A stretch of 52,073 nt of DNA from Oscillospiraceae bacterium (GCA_014799395.1 JAAVID010000071.1:1-52073), one strand, 5' to 3'; positions 16,684-25,563 are shown, numbered from the stretch's first letter. Notes: generated by a model from the sequence alone, not told the origin. Numbers and translations: made by a program.

Positions 16684-16716
16684 ATGTATTATAGAAAGAA
16701 ATATGAGGAGCATTTT

Positions 16717-17655
16717 ATGGAATTCAAACTAAATGATTATCACCGAAATATCACAGATGAAGAATTGCTGAAAGACATTTTACGAGTTGCCAGTTCTTTG
16801 GGGAAAAACACCATTTCAAAAACAGAGTATGTAAAAAAGGGCGGAAAGTATCATTCTTCAACTATAGAGAAACGATTTGATGGGTGGTTAAATGCTCTAA
16901 GGAAGTGTGGTTTATCTCCAAGCAAAAACCAAATGCATTATGGCTCTGCAAATAATGCATGTATAACCACACAAGAATTGATAAGTGACTTACTTAGAGT
17001 ATCTGAAAAAATAGAAAAGAAAACTTTTTCTACCGGAGAATATAGCAAAAATGGAACATATTCGGTTAGTTCATACTTGAAGAAGTTTACAACGTGGAAC
17101 AATGCCTTGAAAATCTCCGGTTTAGAACCTTTTGATCACCCATTAGGCGGCAATACCAAAGTAAGCGAATATGCTTGCCTTGAGGAAATTGAGCGCATTT
17201 GGATAGCACTTGGCAGACAGCCTACAACAACGGATATAAAAAATGGTATTAGTAAATACTCGCTTCATACATATGAGCGGCGCTTTGGCTCGTGGAGAAA
17301 AGCACTTGAATTTTTTGTAGAATATATGAACGGAGAACAAGAGGTTGAAAAATCCGATGATTCAGATGATATACAACTTCCAGCTGAAACAACCACCAAA
17401 AGCGTTGATAATGTATTAGTTCACAAAACAAAACGAGATATAAATTTGCGATTGCGCTTTACAGTTATGAAACGTGATAATTTCAAATGTTGTATGTGTG
17501 GGAGATCGCCCGCGACTACATTAGGATTGGAATTGCAAATCGATCATATTATTCCTTGGTCTAAAGGCGGCGAAACTGCTATTGACAATTTACAGACATT
17601 ATGCAGTGACTGTAATTTGGGGAAAAGTAATCTGTCCGAAAATGATCAAATGTGA
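16717..17655 (+). CDS. HNH endonuclease with homing-endonuclease-associated repeats
   Basis: The start is ATG at 16717, with GAGGAGC five bases upstream (longer upstream reading is not needed). The 312-residue protein has three repeats of about 60 residues, each with a pattern like KRFDGWLNALRKCGL, KKFTTWNNALKISGL and RRFGSWRKALEFF, the DNA-binding repeat found with homing nucleases. The C-terminus is a zinc HNH domain: FKCCMCG, LQIDHIIPWSKGG and LCSDCNLGKSN. It would cut double-stranded DNA at a specific site. It has its own promoter and terminator and stands alone among mobilisation genes. It may be homing, element-protecting or anti-competitor; nothing in the sequence decides. Confidence 0.82.
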   Translation: MEFKLNDYHRNITDEELLKDILRVASSLGKNTISKTEYVKKGGKYHSSTIEKRFDGWLNALRKCGLSPSKNQMHYGSANNACITTQELISDLLRVSEKIEKKTFSTGEYSKNGTYSVSSYLKKFTTWNNALKISGLEPFDHPLGGNTKVSEYACLEEIERIWIALGRQPTTTDIKNGISKYSLHTYERRFGSWRKALEFFVEYMNGEQEVEKSDDSDDIQLPAETTTKSVDNVLVHKTKRDINLRLRFTVMKRDNFKCCMCGRSPATTLGLELQIDHIIPWSKGGETAIDNLQTLCSDCNLGKSNLSENDQM

Positions 17656-17702
17656 CTGCTCCTTATAGCCTATTGCCGTAGGCTCATAAGGAGCGGTCTT
17701 TT
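17653..17702 (+). terminator. terminator of the HNH gene
   Basis: GACTGCTCCTTATAGCCT pairs with AGGCTCATAAGGAGCGGTC around a short loop and is followed by TTTTC. The stop codon of the HNH gene overlaps the stem. Confidence 0.75.
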
Positions 17703-17715
17703 CATTTAATGTCAT

Positions 17716-18039
17716 TTAGTCACCCCCATTTATGCCATCAAGGGTTGTGTTGATCAACCCTATCAGGTCGATCAAATCGCCGTCAACCTTGCCACCATTT
17801 TCAATTCTTTTCAGTTCTGCCAACACTTCACCGAGCTTGTCTTTAAGAGCCTTGTAGACCCTCGTATTCGGCTGAACGACAACCTCACGGTTTGTGACCT
17901 TGTTGATAATATAATCCTGCTTGGTAAGCCCCGACAGCTTGACTGCCGCGTTCAGCAGCGCGTTTTCTTCCTCGGAACAGCGGAAAGAAATTATCTTACC
18001 GCGAAACCGACCTTTTCCGTCATAAACTTTTGCCGACAT
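17716..18039 (-). CDS. MobC-like relaxosome accessory protein
   Basis: The start chosen is ATG at 18039, one base after the integrase stop, with AGGAGAG upstream; a start seven codons earlier would overlap the integrase. The 107-residue protein has a SFRCSEEENALLNAAVKLSGLT segment followed by KQDYIINKV, the ribbon-helix-helix-like pattern of plasmid mobilisation proteins, and ends in an acidic tail. Such proteins bind oriT and help the relaxase. It is the last gene of the xis-int-mobC operon. Confidence 0.68.
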   Translation of the reverse strand: MSAKVYDGKGRFRGKIISFRCSEEENALLNAAVKLSGLTKQDYIINKVTNREVVVQPNTRVYKALKDKLGEVLAELKRIENGGKVDGDLIDLIGLINTTLDGINGGD

Positions 18040-18040
18040 T

Positions 18041-19132
18041 TTAAATCTCTCCTTTCTCAATCTTCAAACGCTCGATATCGAGCTTGTCCGCCATTTCCGT
18101 CTGCTTGCTCGGAAACAAATGCGCGTAGCGATAAGTAATGTCAATGCTTTCGTGCCCTACCCTGTCCGCGATCGCGAGCGCCGAAAATCCCATTTCGATC
18201 AGAAGGCTCACAGCGCTATGCCGAATATCATGAATTCTTATCGTTTTTACTCCGGCAGCCTTTGAACCGCGCTCCATTTCGTGCTTCAAATAGTGCTTGG
18301 TAATGGGGAATATCCGCGCATTATCAGCTTTGCTGTAAAACATATCGAGGTATTCCCGCATTTCATCGCACAAAATCTGCGGCATTGTGATCGTGCGGTT
18401 GCTTTTCTTGGTTTTCGGTGAGGTTATCACGTCCTTGCCCTTAAGCCGCTGATATGATTTGTTGATCGTTACCGTTTTCGCTTTGAAATCAAAGTCTTTT
18501 GCGGTGAGCGCAAGCAGCTCGCCCTCGCGAATTCCGCACCAATAGAGCATTTCAAAAGCATAAAACGACATTGGCTTATCCATTACCGCCTCGGCAAATT
18601 TCTGATACTCTTCCAACGTCCAGAACAGCATTTCCTTGTGTTCCTCTTTGCCCATATTCCCGGCTCTGGCGGCGGGGTTGCTTGTTAAACTGTAATACTT
18701 GATCGCGTGATTGAACATCGCGCTCAATTGATTATGTATGGTTTTAAGGTAGGTTTGCGAGTACGATCTTCCGCGCTTGTCTCTAAGCCGCCGGATCGTG
18801 TTCTGCCATTCGATAACATCTTTCGGTGTGATCTCGCTCAGCTTGCGCTTTGCAAAATAAGGGAGAATTTTGTCCTTGATAACGCTCTCCTTGCTAAGCC
18901 AAGTATTCAGCTTCAAGCGCGGCTTCACATCATTCTCGTACATTTTGTAGAAGCTCTCGAACGTCATATTCGGATCGGATTTTTTCTGCATAAGGAACTC
19001 ACGTTCCCATTCCAGAGCCTCGTGTTTGGTATCAAAGCCGCGTTTCAGCTTCTGCTGCCGTTCTCCTTGCCAATCGGTGTAACGGAACTGAACGTACCAA
19101 GTTCCGTTCTTCTTGTCCTTAAATGCTGCCAT
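18041..19132 (-). CDS. int: tyrosine integrase of the guaA-inserted element
   Basis: The 363-residue protein has an N-terminal arm-binding domain (YVQFRYTDWQGERQQKLKRGF), a SAM-like core-binding domain and a catalytic domain with CGIREGELLAL (Arg), HDIRHSA (His-x-x-Arg), VGHES (His) and YRYAHLFP (nucleophile Tyr). These are all the Tn916/phage-type catalytic residues. It starts three bases after the excisionase stop, so the two are coupled. Its targets are inferred to be the guaA 3' end and the GCTATCA arm repeats at both element ends. Confidence 0.95.
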   Translation of the reverse strand: MAAFKDKKNGTWYVQFRYTDWQGERQQKLKRGFDTKHEALEWEREFLMQKKSDPNMTFESFYKMYENDVKPRLKLNTWLSKESVIKDKILPYFAKRKLSEITPKDVIEWQNTIRRLRDKRGRSYSQTYLKTIHNQLSAMFNHAIKYYSLTSNPAARAGNMGKEEHKEMLFWTLEEYQKFAEAVMDKPMSFYAFEMLYWCGIREGELLALTAKDFDFKAKTVTINKSYQRLKGKDVITSPKTKKSNRTITMPQILCDEMREYLDMFYSKADNARIFPITKHYLKHEMERGSKAAGVKTIRIHDIRHSAVSLLIEMGFSALAIADRVGHESIDITYRYAHLFPSKQTEMADKLDIERLKIEKGEI

Positions 19133-19135
19133 AGA

Positions 19136-19339
19136 TCAGTCCTCCTTTTTAGCTTCGTCAGTCTTTGTGCAGTAAAATTTTTCGTGGAAGAATTTCCTGT
19201 CGATGCGCCCGGCGATAGTTATGCACCCCGTCTGCTCCAGCTCCTTGTTGAGCTTGCGAATGAGCTTGTAAGCATAAGGCACGGACACTCCCATTTCTTC
19301 CGCAACTTCCTCGACCCGCATAAACATTGTGTTTGACAT
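19136..19339 (-). CDS. xis: excisionase-like DNA-binding protein (Xis)
   Basis: The 67-residue protein has a winged-helix motif RVEEVAEEMGVSVPYAYKLIRKL and a basic GRIDRKFFHEKF segment, like Tn916-type excisionases. The ATG has AAGGAGGT upstream. It is first gene of the operon with integrase and is controlled by the promoter/operator at 19395-19436, divergent to the repressor. Confidence 0.8.
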   Translation of the reverse strand: MSNTMFMRVEEVAEEMGVSVPYAYKLIRKLNKELEQTGCITIAGRIDRKFFHEKFYCTKTDEAKKED

Positions 19340-19394
19340 AGATTTTTACCTCCTTTTTGTATGTGTTGTTATGAAACAACCTAACTGTATTTGC

Positions 19395-19436
19395 TATGGT
19401 AGTTTATATTCTACCATATAATTTTTGATTTGTCAA
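19395..19436 (-). promoter_or_regulatory. promoter and operator of the xis-int operon
   Basis: Minus-strand TTGACA (19431-19436) and TAGAAT (19408-19413), spacer 17. The inverted repeat TATGGTAG-N8-CTACCATA (19395-19402 and 19411-19418) covers the -10, a natural binding site for the divergent XRE repressor. Confidence 0.8.
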
Positions 19437-19478
19437 GTACTTTTTGAAAATTTTTTAACTTTTTTATTTAAAATCCAC

Positions 19479-19507
19479 TTGACAAACCTAAGCCTATATG
19501 CTATACT
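19479..19507 (+). promoter_or_regulatory. promoter of the XRE repressor
   Basis: TTGACA (19479-19484) and TATACT (19502-19507), spacer 17; start codon 23 bases downstream. Confidence 0.78.
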
Positions 19508-19529
19508 TATATAAAAGGAGTTGAATTGT

Positions 19530-20069
19530 ATGGCAATAGGCGAAAGAATACGATTTATACGCAATCTTCGGGCAATGACCCAAAAATGGCTCGGTGTGGC
19601 GGTCGGTTTTCCCGAAAAGACCGCAGATATCCGTATGGCGCAGTATGAAAGCGGCTCACGTTCTCCCAAAGAGGACTTGATCGAGAAACTAGCCGAGGTT
19701 CTGGACGTGTCACCGTCCGCTCTCACCGTTCCGGATATCGAAAGCTACGTCGGGATAATGCACACGCTGTTTACCTTGGAAGATCTCTACGGCTTGAAGA
19801 TCGACGAGGTTGACGGAGAGCCTGTCATTCGTCTGAACAAGAGCGCACCCGAATATTCCAAAATGGTTGAGATGTTCCTAGCGTGGCAAAAGCAAGCGCA
19901 AATGTGGCGTGACGGCGAGATAACCAAGCAGGATTATGATCAATGGAGGTACAAATACCCCGAACTTGACAAATCCAACAAGCGGCGGCATAAGATGACC
20001 CCCTCGTCCAAGCTGAATGACGCGCTCACGGACGAGCTGATGAAAGAACGCGGCAAGCGCAAGAAATAA
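19530..20069 (+). CDS. XRE-family transcriptional regulator
   Basis: ATG at 19530 is nine bases after AAAGGAG; TTG at 19521 is too close to the site. The 179-residue protein begins with a helix-turn-helix (IGERIRFIRNLRAMTQKWLG, then MAQYESGSRSPKEDLIEKLAEVL). The C-terminal half is not recognised and ends in a basic tail. Its position, divergent from xis-int with an operator between, suggests it keeps the element quiet. No LexA-like cleavage motif or ImmA-type protease partner is seen. Confidence 0.82.
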   Translation: MAIGERIRFIRNLRAMTQKWLGVAVGFPEKTADIRMAQYESGSRSPKEDLIEKLAEVLDVSPSALTVPDIESYVGIMHTLFTLEDLYGLKIDEVDGEPVIRLNKSAPEYSKMVEMFLAWQKQAQMWRDGEITKQDYDQWRYKYPELDKSNKRRHKMTPSSKLNDALTDELMKERGKRKK

Positions 20070-20070
20070 G

Positions 20071-20110
20071 AAAAGGCATTACCGACTGCAAAAGTCGATA
20101 ATGCCTTTTT
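20071..20110 (+). terminator. terminator of the repressor gene
   Basis: AAAAGGCATTA pairs with TAATGCCTTTT via an inner CGACT/AGTCG stem; U-run follows. Confidence 0.82.
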
Positions 20111-20168
20111 ATTATGGATATACTCGCAAGCCACCTGTCACACTTACAACAAACGCAAGGTACAAGGT

Positions 20169-20187
20169 GCTATCAATCTGCTATCAT
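20169..20187 (+). repeat. arm-type repeat pair, right end of the element
   Basis: GCTATCAA (20169) and GCTATCAT (20180), 11 bases apart, same octamer as at 12845-12877. Followed by TTTCGGGG. Confidence 0.6.
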
Positions 20188-20210
20188 TTCGGGGATTTTG
20201 CCCTCACAAA

Positions 20211-20226
20211 TGGCTTAGGTAAGCCA
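20211..20226. repeat. 16-bp palindrome beside attR
   Basis: TGGCTTAGGTAAGCCA, 7-bp arms around GG. Counterpart at 12696-12711. Confidence 0.6.
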
Positions 20227-20243
20227 AATTTTTGTAATTTTAC

Positions 20244-20255
20244 TTATTCCCACTC
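20244..20255. other. att core in the guaA 3' end (attR)
   Basis: TTATTCCCACTC is the complement of the last four guaA codons including the stop. An identical copy at 12730-12741 bounds the element. The guaA 3' end is an established integration site for tyrosine-recombinase islands; insertion leaves guaA intact. Confidence 0.75.
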
Positions 20256-21785
20256 AATAGTAGCCGGCGGCTTAGAAGTAACATCATAAACAACGCGGTT
20301 AATATTCTTAACCTCATTAACGATCCGCACGGACACCTTTTCAAGCACATCATAAGGAATGCGCGAGAAGTCGGCGGTCATAAAGTCGGATGTGGTGACC
20401 CCGCGGAGGGCGAGGGTGTAGTCGTAAGTCCTTCCGTCGCCCATTACGCCGACGGAGCGCATATTCGTGAGCACCGCGAAATACTGATTTATTGAGCGGT
20501 CAAGTCCCGCGTTTGATATTTCCTCGCGGAAAATCGCGTCCGCGTCCTGTAAAGTCGCGACCTTTTCGGGAGTAATATCTCCGATAATGCGGATCGCCAG
20601 TCCGGGACCCGGAAACGGCTGACGCCATACGAGCTTTTCGTCAAGACCAAGGGTGGTGCCGAGCTCGCGAACCTCGTCCTTAAACAGCAGACGAAGCGGC
20701 TCGATTATCTCCTTGAAGTCAACATAATCGGGAAGCCCGCCGACGTTGTGGTGCGATTTGATAACGGCAGCGTCGCCGAGACCCGACTCGATAACATCGG
20801 GGTAGATCGTTCCCTGAACGAGATAGTCCACCTTGCCGATCTTCTTTGCCTCTTCCTCAAATACGCGGATAAATTCCTCGCCGATTATCTTACGTTTACG
20901 CTCGGGCTCGTCAATGCCCGCGAGCTTGCCGAGAAAACGCTCTCCCGCGTTCACGCGCACAAAATTCACGCCGCTGTCCGCAAATGCCGCCTCGACCTCG
21001 TCGCCCTCGTTCTTGCGCATCAAACCGTGATCGACGAAAATGCAGGTGAGCTGACTGCCGATAGCCTTAGCCAGCAGCTTGCACGCAACGGAGCTGTCCA
21101 CGCCGCCCGACAGAGCCAGCAGCGCCTTTCCGTCTCCGACCTTTTCGCGTATCTCGCGAATTGCGGTCTGCGCGTATTCCTCCATTGTCCAGTCGCCCGC
21201 ACAGCCGCAGACCTTGTACAGAAAGTTGCCGAGCATTTCAAAGCCCTGCTCCGTATGGTTGACCTCGGGGTGGAACTGCGTGCCGTAAAATTTCTTCTCG
21301 GGATTTTCGATAGCGCCATACGGACACTTTGCGCTGTGCCCTATCGCTCTGAAGCCATCGGGGAGCTTTTCTATGTAGTCGTTGTGGCTCATCCAGACGA
21401 TCGACTTCTCATTAAGTCCGCTTAATAACGGAGAGCTTACGTCAAACTCGCACTCGGTGCGCCCGAACTCCGCGGCGGAGTTTTCATCAGCCGCGCCGAT
21501 CGTTCCGTCAAGGCCGTACACCAGGAACTGCGCGCCGTAGCAAATGCCCAGAATAGGCACGCCCAGCTCAAATATTTCCCTGCCCATACGAGGAGAATTG
21601 TCCAGATATACCGAATTCGGACCGCCCGTAAATATGATACCCTTGGGATTTTTCGCGCGTATTTCCTCTATCGGAGTTTTGTAGGATATTACCTCGCAGT
21701 ATATCTTATGCTCGCGGACGCGCCGCGCAATGAGCTGATTATACTGCCCTCCGAAGTCGATTACCAATACCAATTCATGTGCCAT
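20244..21785 (-). CDS. guaA: GMP synthase (glutamine-hydrolysing)
   Basis: The 513-residue enzyme converts XMP to GMP using ATP and glutamine. The class I amidotransferase domain has the nucleophile in ILGICYGAQ and the histidine in YGTQFHPEV; the ATP pyrophosphatase domain has the SGGVDSS loop; the C-terminal dimerisation domain ends TIEWE. Length and motifs are complete. The start is ATG with AGAAAGGAT upstream and a private promoter at 21827-21855. Its 3' end is the insertion site of the mobile element to the left. No purine riboswitch fold is evident in the 120-base leader. Confidence 0.98.
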   Translation of the reverse strand: MAHELVLVIDFGGQYNQLIARRVREHKIYCEVISYKTPIEEIRAKNPKGIIFTGGPNSVYLDNSPRMGREIFELGVPILGICYGAQFLVYGLDGTIGAADENSAAEFGRTECEFDVSSPLLSGLNEKSIVWMSHNDYIEKLPDGFRAIGHSAKCPYGAIENPEKKFYGTQFHPEVNHTEQGFEMLGNFLYKVCGCAGDWTMEEYAQTAIREIREKVGDGKALLALSGGVDSSVACKLLAKAIGSQLTCIFVDHGLMRKNEGDEVEAAFADSGVNFVRVNAGERFLGKLAGIDEPERKRKIIGEEFIRVFEEEAKKIGKVDYLVQGTIYPDVIESGLGDAAVIKSHHNVGGLPDYVDFKEIIEPLRLLFKDEVRELGTTLGLDEKLVWRQPFPGPGLAIRIIGDITPEKVATLQDADAIFREEISNAGLDRSINQYFAVLTNMRSVGVMGDGRTYDYTLALRGVTTSDFMTADFSRIPYDVLEKVSVRIVNEVKNINRVVYDVTSKPPATIEWE

Positions 21786-21826
21786 AAGTTTTTATCCTTT
21801 CTTTTCTCCTTTTCCGCTCCGTCATT

Positions 21827-21855
21827 ATCATAACACAGCAAACGGAAAAAATCAA
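21827..21855 (-). promoter_or_regulatory. guaA promoter
   Basis: Minus-strand TTGATT (21850-21855) and TATGAT (21827-21832), spacer 17. Confidence 0.65.
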
Positions 21856-21906
21856 TAACCCGTTTTTACAGCCGGAGAGATTTTTTCAACCCGCGGTTGC
21901 CCCGGA

Positions 21907-23520
21907 TCATACGCGCATATCCAGCATAGAAAGCGTTATCCCCGCGGGACCGAACCGTCTGAAAAAGTCGTTCAGCCGTTCCTTTGTCTCGGGAGTTTCC
22001 GCTATTCTGTCCGCATACGACAGCATCTGATACATCATAAAAAACATCGCTCTCACCGCTATGTCCTCGCCCGACTTGAAGTATTCGCCAAACTCGCCCG
22101 CGGCGTTTCTCAGCTCCGTTATCCTCGGCATAAGCACCTTCGGGACCTTAGCCTCGTCCGCCGTTATCTCGGCAAACGCTCTCGCGGAGCTTAACAGCTT
22201 GTCCTTGAGCTCCGTTTCTATCTGCTCCATAGACAGCCGCCCGTCCTCGATAAGCTCGCGCAGGTTGCGGCTCGCCTTAATGTAGATGTCGCCCCAGATA
22301 GGCTCTACGGTCAGCTTGCCGTCGTCGGTGGTCTCTTCCGGGGGAGCGGAGATCTCGCTTATCGTCTTAAGGTCAGTCACGATGTCCGACAATTCCTCGG
22401 AAGCCAAAGAATTATCCTCCTCGGAAACCTTCTCGTCCGTACCGTTTATCTCGTTCAACGACTCGGCAAGGAACGACAGCGTTTCCTCGCGAGACATATT
22501 CTGTATCTGCGTCATGGCGTCGCTGTCGGAATCGTTTTCCTCGGTCTTATCCGCAAACCCCAGCCATTCGGGCTTCGGCGACGGGTCGTTGTTTTCGCCG
22601 CGCGAATACAGCACCACTATCTCCGACGTTTCGTCGTCAACGGCTTCGGAAGTCTCCGCGTTTTCAATGTTTTCTCCAACGCTTTCAATGCTTTCGACAT
22701 TTTCGGTATTCTCAACGCTTTCGACATTCTCCTCGTTATCCGTACTTTCAACCGGCTCGGAATTTATTTCCTCCTCAGCCGTCGGCACGGTTATCACGGG
22801 AGTTTCCTCCGGAATGACCGTTCTTTTCGTGTAAAAGCTCCCGCTTATCCAGTTGATCTTCTCCTCGGGTATCGGCATGGGAGCATAGTCCTCGGGAACC
22901 GTCACGAGCTTTTCACTCGGTACCTCGATAGCCGTTTCCCGAATAACGGGCTCGCCCTCGAGAACAAATTCTTCCTCCGTGACATTGATCTCATCAGCTG
23001 CCTCGTCAACGACCTCGGCAGCGGGAGTTTTTTCCTTTTCGGGAGGCGCGGGCATATCCGAATACGGAGCCCTTTCCTCCCTGAGCGTGCTCTGCGCAAG
23101 CCGTTCGGCGATTATTTTTGCGTATTCCTCCGCCTGCGCCCTGTGCTCGAGAGCCTTTTCGCTCTCAACGGAAAGCTCCTCGATAAAGTGCTTGAGCTCG
23201 GATTTATCGAGCGAATAGTCGCTTATCCTGACCTCGCCGTCCTCGCAGATCATCAGAAGCTCGTCGGCGTAAAAGTCCTCAAAGCTGCTGATTATCTGAA
23301 TGTCCTTTATGCCCGAATAAGCGACCTCGCGCGGCTCGCTCCTGCCGAGACAAATTATCATAGCGTCCCTCTTGAACGCGATACCGCGAGTGCCGTTGCG
23401 CGCCTGCGAGGTGTCAATAAAGCACAGCACACCGCCGCCGCGAACAAATCTGCAAAATCCCGAGGACTCGTAGTTCGCGCTTATTCTAAGGCACTGCGCT
23501 TCAATATTATCCCGCGTCAT
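21907..23520 (-). CDS. acidic low-complexity protein of unknown function
   Basis: The 537-residue protein is not recognised. Residues 1-110 look like a compact domain rich in beta strands (RGIAFKRDAMIICLG, DELLMICEDGEVRISDY). The middle 250 residues are strongly acidic and low-complexity, with repeated NVES/VENTE units. The last 130 residues are helical (RNLRELIEDGRLSMEQIE and FFMMYQMLSYADRIAE). No signal peptide or membrane span. It overlaps the pncB stop by four bases (ATGA), so it is translated with pncB. The two end domains could bind partners with the acidic part as a linker. Confidence 0.75.
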   Translation of the reverse strand: MTRDNIEAQCLRISANYESSGFCRFVRGGGVLCFIDTSQARNGTRGIAFKRDAMIICLGRSEPREVAYSGIKDIQIISSFEDFYADELLMICEDGEVRISDYSLDKSELKHFIEELSVESEKALEHRAQAEEYAKIIAERLAQSTLREERAPYSDMPAPPEKEKTPAAEVVDEAADEINVTEEEFVLEGEPVIRETAIEVPSEKLVTVPEDYAPMPIPEEKINWISGSFYTKRTVIPEETPVITVPTAEEEINSEPVESTDNEENVESVENTENVESIESVGENIENAETSEAVDDETSEIVVLYSRGENNDPSPKPEWLGFADKTEENDSDSDAMTQIQNMSREETLSFLAESLNEINGTDEKVSEEDNSLASEELSDIVTDLKTISEISAPPEETTDDGKLTVEPIWGDIYIKASRNLRELIEDGRLSMEQIETELKDKLLSSARAFAEITADEAKVPKVLMPRITELRNAAGEFGEYFKSGEDIAVRAMFFMMYQMLSYADRIAETPETKERLNDFFRRFGPAGITLSMLDMRV

Positions 23521-24959
23521 ATATCCCCCTTATCGGAAAGTAATTTCTGCTTTATATCCCATAGCTTTTGCGACAGGTCAACATAATAGGTGTGCGGATT
23601 TTCAAATCTGAGCACCGACTCCCAAAGCGTTCCGAGCTGCTGTGCGCAGTATTCTCTGATCTCCCCGATAGACGGCTGCGTGTACACGCGTTTTCCGTTC
23701 AGGAACACGGGAACCTGCAATTCCTTTGCCGTAAAATCGGTGAACGTCTTGCGCTTCCAGGTAAAGTCGGGATCGAACAGCTCCAGCGGTTTGGTCTCGT
23801 CCGGCTTTTCGTCGTGAACGCATAACAGATCGGCAGCCGCCTTTCCCGTCTTGTTGTCGAAAATCCTGTACAGCTTTTTGTAGTGCGGATTTGTTATCTT
23901 CACCACGTTTTCGCTTATCTTGATCTTCGGCGTGATAACTCCGTCCTCCTCGGTCGCGCAGAGCTTGTAAACTCCGCCGAATACAGGCTCGGAGCTTGCG
24001 GTGATAAGCCGCTCGCCCACGCCGAACAGGTCTATTTTCGCGCCCTGCCGTATAAGGTCGGTGATTATGTGCTCGTCAAGCGAATTCGAGGCGACTATCT
24101 TGCAGTCGGGATAACCCGCCGCGTCCAGCATTTTCCGCGCCTCTATCGACAAATACGCAATGTCTCCCGAGTCGAGACGTATTCCCACGGGTCTCGCTCC
24201 GAGCGGCTTCAATACGTTATCGAACGCCTTTATCGCGTTCGGAACGCCCGATTTGAGCACGTTGTAGGTATCCACGAGCAGCACCGCGCCGTTCGGGTAA
24301 ACGCGGCAGTACTCCTCGAACGCTTCAAGCTCCGAATCGAACATCTGCACCCAGCTATGCGCCATAGTTCCCGTCGCGGGGACCTTGTACAGCTCGTCCG
24401 CGATAACGCACGCCGTACCCGTACAGCCGCCGATATACGCGGCTCTCGCGCCGAGAATAGCGCCCGCCGTGCCCTGCGCTCTCCGCGAACCGAACTCCGA
24501 AATACCTCTCCCCTGCGCCGCTCTTACGATACGGGAAGCCTTAGTCGCGATAAGCGATTGATGGTTCACCAAAAGCAGAAGCATTGTCTCCACAAGCTGC
24601 GCCTGAATGGACGGCGCGCGCACCGTGATAAGCGGCTCGTTCGGAAAAACGGGAGTTCCCTCGGGTATCGCGAAAATATCGCCCTCGAACTTAAATCCGC
24701 GCAGATATTCCAGAAACTCCTCCGAGAATATCCCCTTAGAGCGCAGATAATCAATGTCCTCGCCCGTAAAACGCAGATTTTCAATATACTCGATCACCTG
24801 CTCCAGCCCCGCGCATATCGCGTAACCGCCTTTATCGGGAACGCGGCGGAAGAACAGATCGAAATACGCCGTGCGCCCCGCGTGCTTGGTCTTGAAGTAG
24901 CCGTTGCCCATGGTGAGCTGATAGAAGTCGCATAGCATTGTGTAATTTTGTTCGTTCAT
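23517..24959 (-). CDS. pncB: nicotinate phosphoribosyltransferase
   Basis: The enzyme joins nicotinate and PRPP to give nicotinate mononucleotide in NAD salvage. It begins NYTMLCDFYQLTMGNGYF, typical of the family, and has TGTMAHSWVQMF with the histidine that is phosphorylated, then RLDSGDIAYLS and DLFGVGERLITA. The ATG at 24959 (480 residues) has AAAGGAAG at good spacing; another ATG lies two codons earlier. It heads a pair with the acidic protein. A nicotinamidase-like gene lies 1.6 kb upstream on the same strand. Confidence 0.95.
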   Translation of the reverse strand: MNEQNYTMLCDFYQLTMGNGYFKTKHAGRTAYFDLFFRRVPDKGGYAICAGLEQVIEYIENLRFTGEDIDYLRSKGIFSEEFLEYLRGFKFEGDIFAIPEGTPVFPNEPLITVRAPSIQAQLVETMLLLLVNHQSLIATKASRIVRAAQGRGISEFGSRRAQGTAGAILGARAAYIGGCTGTACVIADELYKVPATGTMAHSWVQMFDSELEAFEEYCRVYPNGAVLLVDTYNVLKSGVPNAIKAFDNVLKPLGARPVGIRLDSGDIAYLSIEARKMLDAAGYPDCKIVASNSLDEHIITDLIRQGAKIDLFGVGERLITASSEPVFGGVYKLCATEEDGVITPKIKISENVVKITNPHYKKLYRIFDNKTGKAAADLLCVHDEKPDETKPLELFDPDFTWKRKTFTDFTAKELQVPVFLNGKRVYTQPSIGEIREYCAQQLGTLWESVLRFENPHTYYVDLSQKLWDIKQKLLSDKGDI

Positions 24960-24982
24960 AATCATTTCTTCCTTTCGGGAAA

Positions 24983-25507
24983 TTATTTATCGAAAATGCA
25001 AGCCGACGCTGTTATTGCGATAACAACCGCTTGAAGAAGTATTCCGAATATCGTGCAAACAATGATGAAAACGCGCCCTTTCGGAATAACCAAAAAATTA
25101 TCGGTATCGTTTGGGTCGACAAGCACCTTGAATTTTTCGCCCGCGCGCGTCCAACCTCGGAATATCGTGAAGTTGTACAGCTTTTTAATAAACACCCTGC
25201 CGTCAAGCTCGAAACGTATGGTGCTTATGTGCATTCTGCCTCTTTTATCGTTTTCTACCTCGATTTTTGCCAATAACACCTCCGCATCAACGTTCACTCC
25301 CGACCTTTTCAATTTTGGTAAGCGAAACATAGTATAGACGGGAGCAGGCAAAAGCAAACAAGAAAATACTGCAAGCGACATAACGGCAATATATGCCACC
25401 CCGGAAAAATCAAGCGGCGTAAACAAATCAAGGAAGAATAACAGAGCGATCTCGCCGATATGTGCCGCAATACCGTACCACTGCAAGTTGCGGTAATTAC
25501 AATGCAT
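24983..25507 (-). CDS. membrane protein, paralogue 1 of 3
   Basis: The 174-residue protein has two N-terminal hydrophobic spans (about residues 12-32 and 37-58), a cytoplasmic or external beta-rich middle with a KFKVLVDPNDTDNFLV segment, and one C-terminal span (VFIIVCTIFGILLQAVVIAI). The order resembles DUF3592-like proteins, in which a two-strand domain lies between membrane helices. ATG with AAAAGGAGGT upstream. It and the next two genes share this layout. Function unknown. Confidence 0.7.
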   Translation of the reverse strand: MHCNYRNLQWYGIAAHIGEIALLFFLDLFTPLDFSGVAYIAVMSLAVFSCLLLPAPVYTMFRLPKLKRSGVNVDAEVLLAKIEVENDKRGRMHISTIRFELDGRVFIKKLYNFTIFRGWTRAGEKFKVLVDPNDTDNFLVIPKGRVFIIVCTIFGILLQAVVIAITASACIFDK

Positions 25508-25563
25508 AACTACCTCCTTTTATCCCACACTCCGTATAAACAACATCGGTAAAAAATCTTCAT

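Noticed and set aside
23883-24935. 350-codon + strand frame opposite pncB
   Set aside because: Antisense shadow of a clearly conserved gene in GC-rich DNA; Arg-rich with no motif.
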